Shown in pieces: positions 1 to 10,589 of a DNA stretch of 64,000 nucleotides (positions within the stretch are counted from its first letter, which is position 1; each line of letters starts with the position of its first letter). Where the stretch lies: the NCBI GenBank assembly GCA_024516155.1, contig JAJJXM010000013.1, forward strand, positions 186,001-250,000, written 5' to 3'. The translations under genes and the position numbers were made by a program. The notes beneath the pieces are model-generated. The model did not search any database and had not been told where the DNA came from. It worked only from the letters and a program-made list of their open reading frames with translations. This DNA is from Pyronema omphalodes. Its lineage: Eukaryota > Ascomycota > Pezizomycetes > Pezizales > Pyronemataceae.

Positions 1-2
1 AT

Positions 3-1706
3 CCTGAGCCAAATACGCAACAAAACGGATCACGAAAAACAATTACGCCTCAGGACACCGTTGCAACAGAGAGCGTGGTTACAGCATCCGGCGATAATAA
101 TGTTTCGGGCCCCTCAATGCACGTTCAGCCGACGTTTCACGCGGAGGAACACGCGCTGTGTTCTGCGCAGGAGAAACGGAAAAAGCCAAAAACGAAGACT
201 CAGAAGCACAAATTACATCCGACGATTCTGCCAACCCATACCTCCGCAGCGTCCTTATTAGCGTGTCCAGCCGAGGTTCTTCTATCAATCATTGGTTTTA
301 TGAAAGCGGCCGAAAGACCAACCTGCAACCGTCATTTGTTCCAGCTTAGACTAGTCAATCGCGAATTCCGTTACCTTCTGCAACCTCTCCTCTTTGAGTC
401 AGTGCGGATACCACGAGAATTTTATGGAGATCCTCCACTAACTGAAGATATTCGGGAGCTTCTGCGTCTGATCGACTGCAACCCAAGTCTGGCCAATGAT
501 ATTGGGGAACTCAGCTACCATGAGACAGACCCCGGTGATATGATAAAGGGCCATTACTATCCGGAGGAACCAGATGATTCCAAACTGTTTTTGAAATTTT
601 CCAGAGAACTGTCCCAGGCGTCATCGAAATTTGTCTTACCTGTACATCCTTCTGACAAGGACGAGATGTCGCGACAGTATAACAACTTGTGTGCCCCACT
701 GCTGTTGTCTCGACTCACCAACCTACGTAAACTAACCTTTCACGGTCATGTCGGAGGGGGAGATGCGTTGCTGCTGACACCTTTGGCAAAGCAAATCTGG
801 GAATACATGGCATTAAAATCTCTGGAAGTGTTGTGCTGGGAACCAGTGCCTGTCGATTCCGACTACGACCGCACACACTGGCCATCCGGGGAAGTATATG
901 ATTATCGCTATTCTCTGGACAAAACAATGACGCCAAACAATGGTTGGAATGTCATTTCTTTTCTACGTTTCACACCTGCCCTACAACAACTTAGCATCGA
1001 CTGCGAGTATTTCCTTGCGAGAGCAACCCCTCACAACCTGCCCGCGTTACAGTTTTTAACGGTAGTGGTCATTGAGGTTGAGGATCCAGAAGGTTATGGG
1101 CAATGTCTGTTGCAACTGGCAAAGTGTTGTCCGGTTTTAAAGACCATGAAGATATGGCATTGGTATCCTCACAGTTCTCCGCCTTACAAGGCAGTGGCAC
1201 TGAAACAGGCATTACAGCTTGTTCAAAACAGCATTGAAGAGATCGATATCAATGGCCAGATTGAAGTGAATGCCAGTGCCACCGGAGGAATCGGACCATT
1301 CAACGATTTTCCAAACCTCAGAAGACTATCAATGGATTTAATGGCACTGGTTCCAGTCTCACCCCAAGGCTGGCCAGATAATTGCAGTCTCCTTGAAGCA
1401 TTACCTCCAAACGTAGAATCGCTTCATCTATACATATTTGATACGATTTTCTTTGTGTCTGCCACTCAACCGATCGATAAAGAAGCTCCATATCAATGTG
1501 CGTGGTTAACGGAGGGATTACGGAGACTTCATAAAATGCTCCAGGATGTCGTGCGTCCACAGAGCACGAGTCAATTGACGAAGCTCCAACGGATCAGTAT
1601 AAACAACGGACTTTGGGATTCCAGTCACGCGCGCATCACGAACGAAGGTGAAAGACTTGATGCAATTTGCAAGTTATTGGGGATTGAATGCACCTGGAAC
1701 CTTTAG
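3..1706 (+). CDS. F-box/LRR-like protein, copy A (5' end outside window)
   Basis: The frame is open from base 3. The residues before the first GTG (75) align with the paralogue at 8141, so the true start lies left of the window. Order of domains: a low-complexity, Lys-rich N-terminal part; an F-box-like segment from about base 263 (CPAEVL, then LRLVNREFRYLLQP); then LRR-like strand motifs (LTNLRKLTFHGHVGGGD, LKSLEVLCWEP, LQQLSID, NSIEEIDINGQIE, FPNLRRLSMDL); and a family C-terminus ending near KLLGIE. F-box proteins are known to bind Skp1 in SCF ubiquitin ligases while the LRR part selects substrate; applying that here is inference. It is closest to copy C in its N-terminal region, which suggests a recent duplication. 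No internal stop is seen. Confidence 0.8.
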   Translation, partial: PEPNTQQNGSRKTITPQDTVATESVVTASGDNNVSGPSMHVQPTFHAEEHALCSAQEKRKKPKTKTQKHKLHPTILPTHTSAASLLACPAEVLLSIIGFMKAAERPTCNRHLFQLRLVNREFRYLLQPLLFESVRIPREFYGDPPLTEDIRELLRLIDCNPSLANDIGELSYHETDPGDMIKGHYYPEEPDDSKLFLKFSRELSQASSKFVLPVHPSDKDEMSRQYNNLCAPLLLSRLTNLRKLTFHGHVGGGDALLLTPLAKQIWEYMALKSLEVLCWEPVPVDSDYDRTHWPSGEVYDYRYSLDKTMTPNNGWNVISFLRFTPALQQLSIDCEYFLARATPHNLPALQFLTVVVIEVEDPEGYGQCLLQLAKCCPVLKTMKIWHWYPHSSPPYKAVALKQALQLVQNSIEEIDINGQIEVNASATGGIGPFNDFPNLRRLSMDLMALVPVSPQGWPDNCSLLEALPPNVESLHLYIFDTIFFVSATQPIDKEAPYQCAWLTEGLRRLHKMLQDVVRPQSTSQLTKLQRISINNGLWDSSHARITNEGERLDAICKLLGIECTWNL

Positions 1707-1891
1707 CGATATCAACGACCCTTGGGACACAAAAGAATTCCAGCCGAGCGGTATTGATGCATGCTTTGATGGTGCATCAGGACTCATTTAGACATGGTGT
1801 TGAATATTCTCGGTTTAATGAATGGAATTTGTAATTGTATATCTCCTTGTCTGTTTTGTGAGATGTCCCACTCCAGCGTCCTTTTTTTTCC

Positions 1892-1914
1892 ATATAGCTC
1901 GTATCAACCCATTT
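1892..1914 (+). other. Conserved 3'-flank motif of the F-box family
   Basis: About 190 bases after the stop of copy A lies TATAGCTCGTATCAACCC. Near-identical motifs follow copies B (6531-6556), C (10102-10124) and 31180-32628 (32832-32856), with a weaker match after the 26580 copy (about 28486-28500). It may be a transcript-end element, or simply the conserved edge of the duplicated unit. Confidence 0.5.
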
Positions 1915-2279
1915 ATCCCGTACGCTCCAAAGTTTTTTTTTTTTCAGAATCACACATTCTTCCTCTGTGTCATGTTCATGATAGCGTTCTAACTGTATTT
2001 CGTGGGGGTATCCTGGTTGGTTTGCGGCTTTGATAGACTGTTCGAGGAGTCATAGTCTATGGTAGAACTCATACACTGCCGCTACACAATGAAGCATGAC
2101 ACCGTGGTCTGGGATTTCCGACAATGTGACTGCATCATGTATTTCACTTGTTCATATGGGGACTGATGTTTGCTGGGGGTTCAAATAAGATGTACTGCGC
2201 TGATTAAATGTGGTGACGCCACGCAAGTCATGCACTTGTATTGTCGGAGTAGAGAGGTGAGCTGTTGTGACGTGATTCT

Positions 2280-3110
2280 GTGACATCGCCGGTAGCCCAA
2301 ATGCTAGACTGACAGATAGCCATTAGTCTTCTTGCGTTTTTCTGGGGTGGGTAATATGAAGGGTCGGAAATTCTAAAACTCATGAGTGTACGGACGGGCA
2401 TTGTACATATGTACATAAACCTTTGTTCCATGTCACGTTGTCTTGTGCGAACGGCACGACGCGACGCGAATCCCTGGAAACGCGTTTTGACACAGCCACT
2501 GGTGGGCTCGCTTAAGTCGCGCGTGGGTATTGGCGTCACTCGGTAATGGATCACGAAATCTAGTGTGTGTGAATTAGAAAGGCCACATGAGTTAAGAACA
2601 ACTGCATCCTGGACGTGATATATCAATCATCCTGGACAATTTTCAACGGAAACAAATAGCGATGTAAACTCATTCTTGCTTTTGATCGCCAGATTAATTG
2701 CGCAACTCTGTCATGTCCTGGTTACTGAATCCTTGACTCAGGACAGTGAAAGCTCATTATCCACAAACCAAACTTACCGGGAATTCTGCAACTCATACTT
2801 GTAGGGACGGTCATTGAACATATGAACTGTAGTCCTTTGTTCCATCTCACGTTGTCTTGTGCGACTCGGCGGGACGGGATGCGAATCCCTGTGAACGTGT
2901 TTAGACACAGCCACCTGTGGGCTCGCTTAAGTCGCGTGGGCATTAGGGTCGCTCGGTAACGGATCACGAAATTCAGCGTGTGAATTAGACACGCAACCTG
3001 AGTCGAGAAACAACTGCATCATGGACGTGGATATCAATCTTTTTGGACGATTTTCACGGAAACGAATAGTGATGTAAACCTATTGTTTTTTTGATCGCGA
3101 GATTAATATT
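2280..3110. repeat. Diverged tandem duplication, unit about 420 bp
   Basis: Two units (about 2280-2700 and 2710-3110) share ordered blocks: a GTACGGACGG-type block, ACATATG, CCTTTGTTCCAT, TCACGTTGTCTTGTGCGA, the GC-rich block GCGAATCCCTG, GTGGGCTCGCTTAAGTCGCG, TCACGAAAT, and a final GGAAAC(A/G)AATAG(C/T)GATGTAAAC. No gene is seen; open frames here are short and not conserved between units. Confidence 0.7.
2457..2520. repeat. Dispersed GC-rich repeat, GACGCGACGCGAATCCCTG type
   Basis: This core recurs at about 2870-2935, 16885-16930, 20855-20945 and 52800-52865, usually followed by AAACGCG and, in three copies, GGCTCGCTTA(A/G)GTCGCG. No terminal inverted repeat or coding potential is visible, so its class is unknown. 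Confidence 0.55.
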
Positions 3111-3310
3111 ATAGTTGAAAATTCTTTTATTGTTCCTGTGGAGCAACCACGCCTATGGGTCTGGTACACACCTAGCGCGATTAACTGCCGTACGTGATCA
3201 TTTTTCCCTCTGGCATAGTGCTATATCGTGTAAACTTAATGCCGCGGCTGAAGGAAAGTGCAACTTCGCGATAATGGTATTACCTACCATGCAGTATCTT
3301 CAACCGGGAT

Positions 3311-3523
3311 GTGTAAGGGTCGAGTCCAATCACCAAACGTTTTTGATGCTTACATGAAAACAGGATGAGAAAGACCAGTGGCCAACGTAGTCCCAACGCC
3401 AAGACCTACTACTCTTTAACCGACGCAAGACAGCTTTCACCTTTACTCCTGCATCATCCACGACACCTTCAAGCTCTGCGATTCGTGTGCATCAAACAAC
3501 ACAAAACTACCAGACATTCGATA
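3311..3523 (+). promoter_or_regulatory. Cassette promoter and 5' leader exon of copy B
   Basis: It contains the 12-mer TGTAAGGGTCGA (3311-3322), then about 100 bases later the core ACGCCAAGACCTACTACTC with a weak TATA-like TTTAA. The leader runs to 3523 and ends in A directly before a GTGAGT donor. The same arrangement and spacing occur upstream of the 26580 copy and the orphan leader at 21.7 kb. Confidence 0.6.
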
Positions 3524-3651
3524 GTGAGTAGTCGCCTCTGTGAGAAATCTCCAAAAGACACTTCTGCATGACTTTGACAACAACATTATAAGAAGGCATT
3601 GGGCGGTACATGTATACTATATCTATCTAACCCATTGTGTTTTATTTCTAG
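3524..3651 (+). other. Intron splitting the start codon (A|TG) of copy B
   Basis: Donor GTGAGT at 3524, branch-type CTAAC near 3627, acceptor TTTCTAG ending at 3651. Joining the A at 3523 to TG at 3652 makes ATG in the frame of the F-box protein. Confidence 0.7.
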
Positions 3652-6315
3652 TGGCAAAGAGACGCAAAAACCGAGCTGCATCTACGTCCGCAGAATCCGG
3701 GACCATTACGCGACAAACAGAATCCGCGGAAACGAAAACGCCCCCGGAAACGATTACAACAAACACGGAGCTTGCAACATCCAACGCAAAGAAGATGCTA
3801 TGCACCCCTGTCGACAATCAACTCACTTTTCCAATCGATGGCGACAATCTGCCATCCACCCTGCCGAAACGGAAGAAGCGGAAGACGAAGCGGAAGAAGC
3901 ACCAACCTGCAAGAACAGCTCTTCCAAGCTCTGCCCCCGCGTCCCCTTGGTCAAAATGTCCAACTGAGGTTCTCTATTCAATCATTGGCTTCTTGAAAGC
4001 AGATAAAACTGCTCGTTGTCATCCGGATTTACTTAATCTTCGTCTAGTAAATCGCGAATTTCGTTACCTTCTGCAACCGGTCCTATTCGAGTCTGTCCGT
4101 ATACCAAGGCGTAGCTGTCGTCGTCCTGCAGTTACGAATGATGTTCGCCAGCTCCTTCGTCTGATTGACCTGAATCCGAGCATTGCAACCTGTATAAAGG
4201 AGCTCACCTTATATGAGGCCTACCCGAACCGTCGTGAAGATGCCCAATGCAGCTTGCAAGAACAGGAACACGATTACAGAATCTACTCGAAGTTCGCTGA
4301 AGAAATGGAGCTGGAAATGTCGGCAGAAAAGTCCTTTGGCTACCCATTACACCCATCCGGCCAGCGCGAAACTTTGCAAGTCTACGACCAGATGTGCACC
4401 CCACTGGTATTGTCACAACTTACCAACCTACGTACGCTGATATTCTCTGGCTACGTGGGAGGAGGATACGCCATACTTCTGACACCCTGGGCAAAGGCGA
4501 TATGGGAACGCATGCCACTGCGTTCTCTGGAAGTCTTGCGCTGGCAACACGGGCGAAGTTGGTACATGTACGAGCTCATGTCGTGGCCTGCGAACAATCC
4601 ACACAATGATAGCACTGCTCCTGGGAAAAGAGAGCCACCAAATAATGACTGGAATATCATTTCTTTTTTGCGTTTCACGCCAAGCCTGAAACAACTCAGC
4701 TTGATAAACAATCAGTTCTTTGAGAAAGCAACACCCCATAACCTGCCCGTATTACCGTTTTTGACGGCATTGCACATGGAGGCCCATTGTCAGGATCCAA
4801 ACGAGACTTCGCAATGCCTGTTGGAACTTGCGAAGTGTACTCCGGTGCTAAAGACTGTCAAACTATGTCATCCGGAGAGATACCATCCGGGACCTTACGA
4901 CGCACTCCCACTCAAACAGGCGTTGAATCTTGTTAGAAACAGCATTGAAGAGATCAACATTGATGCGGTGATTAAATTGAATTCCAGCGGCACCGGAGGA
5001 ATTGGACCTTTTCACGATTTCCGAAGCTCAGGAAAATATCAATTGATGTGATAGGATTAGTGCAATTCTCACCGCAAGGATGGCCCGGGTGATTACAACA
5101 TGCTTGAAGTATTACCTCCAACCTTAGAATTGCTACATCTATACATATATGATACGATTCTCTATGTTTCCCCCACTCAACCGATAGATTCGGAAGACCC
5201 ACATCACGATGCATGGTTACCAGAGCTCCCCACGGTCCGTCCAGGACTGCGGACTGGACCGGACTACATGGTGTAGTCCAGTCCAGTCCCATGTTTTTAA
5301 GGACTGCAACCATGTAGTCCGGTCCAGGTTTGGAAAACAAAAAGACTGGACCGGACTTCAGGTGACTGCAGGACCGCGGGTTTCTCGCTTATCCCTAAGC
5401 TCTACTGGATCGGGAGTAGCAACAGCCGCTAAAAGCAAGCTCACCACCAGAGAGGCCGCTTGCCGGTCAACAAAGGTGGAGCTAGAATCCTCCGGCGCAA
5501 TTTTTTTTTTCTCGATGCGTGGTTGCCTCCACCACTGGGTAGTCCTGATGATTCTCTTGGTACTCCATATGTAAAAATTCCTCCAAATGAATCGTGCTGT
5601 GACCACCCCCCGCCCCCCCTTTCCTATCGCAGTGAAGCTTTTCCCATATAAGCCTGCCAGTAATTGTCCTTTCTTATCCACCGCATCTGTTTGTTTTTTA
5701 TTGTTTGTGAGACTAATGAACCTCAATAGTTTACAATTTTCCTGTTCTTCACAGGAAATTGGGTAAAATGGGGGAACGTTATAAAAAATAATCATGAAAC
5801 CTTTAGCAAGTCATTGGAATTACTTAGGTCCGCTCTGAATTATAGTGATCAATTCTTGTAGAGAAAGATATAACAATAATCACTGTTGAAATTTCTGCGC
5901 GCTTAAAAACTAAAACTGCAGTCGTCTACGGTCACCCATGGTCACCTGCGAGTGATTTTGTGTGAACTTGTGGTCACCTACGGTCACCCACAGGCGGTCC
6001 AGTCCACCGCGTAAAAATGACTGCCAGTCCCAGTCCAAGCACCGGACCGGACTGTTATATCTGGTCCGGTCCGGTCCGTAGCCAGGACTGGACCGGACGG
6101 ACCATGGGGAGCTCTGATGGTTACAGGAGCGATCATGGGGACTGTATGAGATTCTCAAGGACGCCGCAAATCTCAGGAGGACTAGTCCGTTTCCAAAGCT
6201 CCGAGAGGTCAGAATCGATGACGAACTTTTCTCATCCAGATTGGTCTGCATCCCGAAGGGAGGTAGAGAATTACTCCCGGAAATGTGTGACGCAATGGAA
6301 ATTGGATATGTGTGA
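3652..6315 (+). pseudogene. F-box/LRR-like protein, copy B, broken by hAT insertion and frameshifts
   Basis: After the split ATG the protein begins with a basic peptide (M-A-K-R-R-K-N-R-A-A-S-T), then a Lys-rich stretch, the F-box (CPTEVLYSIIGFL) and the LRR-like region (LTNLRTLIFSGYVGGGY, WNIISFLRFTP). A one-base loss near 5030 leads to a stop at 5049. A one-base gain near 5091 restores the family frame, which continues to the hAT element at 5221. After the element the frame resumes at 6117 and ends at 6315 with a recognisable family C-terminus (LYEILKDAANLRRTSP). Removing the element and one target copy makes the junction in-frame, so the insertion hit a sequence that already had, or later gained, the two small indels. 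Confidence 0.85.
5221..6116. mobile_element. Non-autonomous hAT-like element (896 bp) inside copy B
   Basis: The ends are inverted: CAGAGCTCCCCACGGTCCGT at the left and its complement at the right with one mismatch (C/T). The flanks carry a perfect 8-bp duplication ATGGTTAC (5213-5220 and 6117-6124). Eight-base duplications and CAG-type ends are typical of hAT. Subterminal GGTCCGGTCC and GACTGGACC repeats are present. No transposase is encoded, so it would need a partner in trans. Confidence 0.88.
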
Positions 6316-6530
6316 AGCGTCACTGGGATACAACAGCCTTATAACACGGAAGAAGGAACGCTGAAGGATATTCAAACATGCTGTAATCATGCAATCAGAA
6401 CTGACTTCGCAATAGTGTCGGATATTTTCTTTTTCACTCGACGGAATCTCCGATAATGTATTTTCCTGTTTGTATTGCGAAATGTTGCTTAACATTTTCC
6501 TGTTTCTCTTTTACTTTCAATATTTTTTTC

Positions 6531-6556
6531 ATGTAGCTCATATCAACCCATCTACC
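6531..6556 (+). other. Conserved 3'-flank motif after copy B
   Basis: ATGTAGCTCATATCAACCCA, about 215 bases beyond the copy B stop. It is the best-preserved instance of the family 3' motif. Confidence 0.5.
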
Positions 6557-7220
6557 CTCAACGGATCTGGAGTTTGTTTTTCCAGAACATCATATTTCTT
6601 CTCGGTACAATTTTTATGATACCTTCGTAACATCAAATGCATTGCAGGTCCATACGAAATCCTGGCACTCAAGTTGCAAGATGGTTCATTAGTTACAAAT
6701 ATTGACTGCTGCCTCGAAATGTGATTCCAGGAGCTTACCCACAATTTGGGCAAGCTCGAAGATACTCATGGTACTCACCATGAGCCAAATGCCCCAACAT
6801 GCACGTACCAAAAACACCATCATACGCTTACCCATCCCACGCGAGAGAAAGAACATCATAACTTTACCATCCGTGTCAAGATCAAGCGGTACGTTAAATA
6901 GGAGTGTTTAATCAGCTTTTTCTATGTTTCTGTTATCTTGGTTCAGATATGGATCGTTTTCAGAGTTAGGCTCGGAGCTTTTCGTTAAGGCTGCGTAAAA
7001 TATCTTGTGCTGGTATTTGATTCGAGTTGGGTGGTGGGAGTGCTTCATGTGGACGTATAATGGAAACTGTGTTGCTCCTCGCTTGGGTTTAGTTTGTATT
7101 TGATCTGTTTGGTCTCACCGTTATGTTAATTTGGTTTTCTGGTTAATTTATAGGACACATCGCTTTGGCTTCTGTTTGCTTTATCGCTTGCTTCAAGCCC
7201 AATGAACAGGGGGAAGGATG
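6557..7220. other. Intergenic; no gene recognised
   Basis: Only short open frames without homology to neighbours. I see no repeat boundary or RNA gene here. Confidence 0.5.
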
Positions 7221-7224
7221 GAGC

Positions 7225-7465
7225 ATGGCATAGTAAGAGCGCATAGGGTTCATGGACGCACCGACAAGAAGAAGAGACACAAGAAGGAAGGGACAGAGGC
7301 ACTTACTGCTAGAAACTGAGATAGACCGTTGTGGGTGTACCTGGTGGCTGTTACAGTTAGTCGTGATAGCTAGCACTGTACCATAAACGTAGTACCCGCC
7401 ATAACCTCACCGTTGCATGCGAGTATGATAAAATAAATAGATACATAAATAAATGAATGACGGCT
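7225..7465 (+). mobile_element. 5'-truncated Tad1-type LINE, 3' end only
   Basis: Bases 7305-7400 align with the 3' end of the LINE at 40862-47432: ACTGCTAGAAACTGAGATAG followed by ACCG, then GTAGTACCCGCCATAACCTC. It ends in an AAATA-rich tail (about 7430-7465). A purine-rich stretch before it matches the purine-rich LINE 3' UTR. Truncation at the 5' end is typical of LINE copies. Confidence 0.75.
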
Positions 7466-7794
7466 GAGGTATTCGAGGGTGAGCAATGGCTGTGGTACAT
7501 GGAATAGACTGAATATTCAGTTGATTTTCATCTCGGGAACTCAATCGTGAAAGGCGACATGGAGATCATGTGCAGAACTGCAATTCTAATGGAACTGTTT
7601 CAGTAGGGATTTGTCATGTACCACATTTCAAGTCCCAAGTGGCAAAAGCCACATTGCAGCATGGACATAAGCGCTCGGAAAGGCTACGGATACCAATGTT
7701 TCAAGGGAAATCATACTTACATTTAATCGTAAGACAGTACCGTAGCTGGAGGCTGGTACAACTGCTTGGCACCGAATCTGCTTCCTGCAGGGTA

Positions 7795-8002
7795 TCTTCA
7801 ACCAGAATTCAAAAGCGTCGAGCTCAATCGTAAAACCAGTCTCGTTGTCAGGGAAACACCAGGATGATACATTAGGGTAGCTGAGCTTCTCCCGGTGCCA
7901 AGGCAGACTGTCACACAAGTCACCCGAAAAGCCTGGTCTCCACCACTGCCAACTCCACGACGCTTTCAAAACCTGAATGCCAGAGACATCAAACTTGAGA
8001 AA
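7795..8002 (+). promoter_or_regulatory. Cassette promoter and leader exon of copy C (diverged)
   Basis: GTAGCTGAGCTTCTCCCGGTGCCAAGGCA corresponds in pieces to the GAGCTTGTCC and GCCAAGACA core. The leader ends GAGAAA at 8002, directly before GTAAGT. No good TATA box is left. Confidence 0.5.
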
Positions 8003-8140
8003 GTAAGTAATCCGCCCTTATTGGATATTTGCAAGCGAACCTTCGAACACATGTTTTTACGTACCACCGTGCGCGCACTGGAGCACGAAAGCATTTTGCG
8101 GTCAAATAAGAGTGTATCTAACACGGGAACTGAATCGCAG
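8003..8140 (+). other. Intron splitting the start codon (A|TG) of copy C
   Basis: Donor GTAAGT at 8003, CTAAC near 8118, acceptor CAG ending at 8140. A at 8002 joins TG at 8141. Confidence 0.7.
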
Positions 8141-9897
8141 TGGGGAAAAAAGGCAGGAAAAAGATTGTATCTAAAGCTGCACAGCCCGAGCCGGATACAC
8201 GACAGCAAGGATCACGAACAACGATTACGGCTCCCGAAACCATTGTAACAGAGAGAGTGGTTCTAGAATCCGGCGAGGAAAAGATGACAGGCACGTCAGA
8301 CCACGTTCAACCGCCCCTCCACTCAGAGGACAAAGAACCGTCTTCTTCCCAGCGAAAACGCAAGAAGCGAAAGACGAAAAGGCAGAAGCAACAGTGGCAA
8401 CAGATTCCTCTGCCAACCTATACCTTCCCGGCGTCATTGTTGGGATGTCCATCTGAGGTCCTTTTATTAATTATTGGCTTCTTGAGACGGACTGAAAAAG
8501 GAACTTGCAACAGTCATTTGTTCGCACTTCGACAAGTAAATCGCGCATTCCGTTACCTGCTGCAACCAATCCTGTTCGATTCAGTGCGGGTACCACGACC
8601 ACGGTCAAAAGGTTATGATTTTACGAAAGATATCCGAAAGCTTCTGCGTGTGATTCACAGAAACCCCGGCCTGGCCACCGATATCAAAGAACTGAGATAT
8701 CACGAGCCTCACGCTGGTGAGAGCATTTTAGACCATGATTACTGGGAACACCTCAACGAAGACTGCAAGATATTCTCGCTGTTTACCACAGAGCTGTCCC
8801 AGAGATCAGCAACATTTGACTTGTCTGTGCTTCCATCGCACAAGAACGAAATATCGCGACAGTACGACTATATTTGTGCGCCACTACTGTTCTCTCGACT
8901 GACCAACTTACGTAAACTTTCATTTCATGGCCATGTTGGTGGGGGATATGCATTCCTACTGACGCCATTGGCAAAGCAAATCTGGGAACACATGCCGCTG
9001 AAATCTTTGGAAGTGCTAGACTGGGAACCAGAGTTGGTTTATAAGACCGATCAGCGCTCACACTGGCCTGCACAGGAGGTATATGATGACAGCGAAGATT
9101 CTGACGAAGATTCGGACGAAGAAAAGCCAGCTAACAATAACTGGAATATCATTTCTTTTCTACGATTCGCACCTGGTCTACAACAACTGAGCGTGACTCG
9201 CGATGATTTCCTTGCGATAGCAACTCATCGCAACCTGCCTGTCTTACAGTTTTTAACTGCGGTCTCCATTCGGACTGATCATCCAGACGAGACTACGAAA
9301 TGCTTGTTGGACCTTGCGAAGTGTAGTCCGGTACTGAAGACTCTGAAAATATGGTTTTGGCAGACTTGTTCTCCGGAGCCTTACAATGCACCGGAAGTCA
9401 ATCAGGCGTAACAGTCTGTCCGAAACAGCATTGAAGAGATTGAAATTGATGGGGAGGTTGACGTGACGTCCAATGTCACCGGAGGAATTGGACCTTTCCA
9501 CGACTTCCCAAACCTCAGGAAAATATCAACTGATTTAATAGCGCTAGCTCCAATCTCAACACAAGGCTGGCCAGATGATTTTAGTCTCCTTCAAGTATTA
9601 CCCCCACCGTTAGAATCGCTACATATATCTATCTATGATACGATTTTCCATGTGTCCGCCACTAAACTGTCCGATCAGCCAGTTGCTTCGCGATCTGCTT
9701 GGTTGCCGGAGCGATTGTCGAGAGTTCATGAGATGCTGGAGGACATCGCGCATACAAAGAACACAAGTCCATTGACGAAGCTCCGAAAAATAAGTATTGA
9801 AAACTACCTTTTTCAATCCGAATTCAAGCTCATCCCGACAGAAGGGGGAGAAAGACTTTCTCAGATTTGCGACGTGTTGGGAATTGAATTCATCTGA
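8141..9897 (+). pseudogene. F-box/LRR-like protein, copy C, with a single nonsense codon
   Basis: The spliced start gives M-G-K-K-G-R-K-K. A Lys/Arg-rich NLS-like stretch (about residues 67-85) precedes the F-box (CPSEVLLLIIGFLRR, about residue 103). The LRR-like part follows, with an acidic insert (SEDSDEDSDEE). At 9409-9411 a TAA stands where the paralogues have TTA (Leu). The frame then continues uninterrupted to a normal family end at 9897. Apart from that one base the gene looks complete at about 585 residues. It could be a young pseudogene, a truncated protein of about 423 residues lacking the last LRR units, or a sequencing error. Confidence 0.85.
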
Positions 9898-10101
9898 AGC
9901 GTCGCTGATATCGACGGGCCTTAGAGCGCGAAAACCGTATAGCCCAAAGTTATTCATATATGCCTGGATTGCGTAACTACAACTCACCTGGACATGGTGT
10001 CTAATATTGTTATTTCCACTCGGAAAAATTGTATGTACTTGTTCGTATTGTGAAATGTCTCGTCACAGTTTCCGTATTATTTTTTACCTTCAATGTTTTT
10101 C

Positions 10102-10124
10102 ATGTAGCTCATATATACCCATTT
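10102..10124 (+). other. Conserved 3'-flank motif after copy C
   Basis: ATGTAGCTCATATATACCCA, about 205 bases beyond the stop of copy C, matching the motif after copies A and B. Confidence 0.5.
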
Positions 10125-10129
10125 ACGTT

Positions 10130-10290
10130 TTATTTTATTTTTGTTCTCTCTTTGTTTCCTACACGCATCTAACCGCAAGGTTATGGCGGAAGCTATCTTC
10201 TTGCTTTACGTTGCTAACTGTTGATGGTTGCGTCCGGTTACCGTGAACGCCCCGGAGCAGTCGTCATTGTTTCGGGTCGTAGCCCCCCTT
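10130..10290 (-). mobile_element. Old Tad1-type LINE 3' end
   Basis: Read on the minus strand it gives GGGGCGTTCACGG ... CCGCCATAACCTTGCGGTTA and then GCGTGTAGG with an AAAATAAAAT tail. This matches the end of the LINE at 40862 and keeps the terminal hairpin AACC-TTGC-GGTT. Only about 160 bases are recognisable. Confidence 0.65.
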
Positions 10291-10589
10291 GTGGTTCTCA
10301 TATTCATTTTCTGCCCTTCTCCTCCATATATGCTCGAGGCCTGTACATTCCGCAGACACCCTTCAGGAAACCACATTACCGGTTTACCGTTAGGGGCCCG
10401 CAATTTCTTTTTTCAGTACTACGAATGGCTGCTTTATGTCATGTTCATAATGGTCTTGTAATCTAAATGCAGTTTCTGCAGGAACCAACGCGGACAAAAA
10501 AAATATATCCCTGTTGCAGTATTTGACCTTTTTCGAATGGAGCGCCAGTTCAGGCACCCCTTGCCCTGTAGAAGCTTTGTTTGGTTGCA

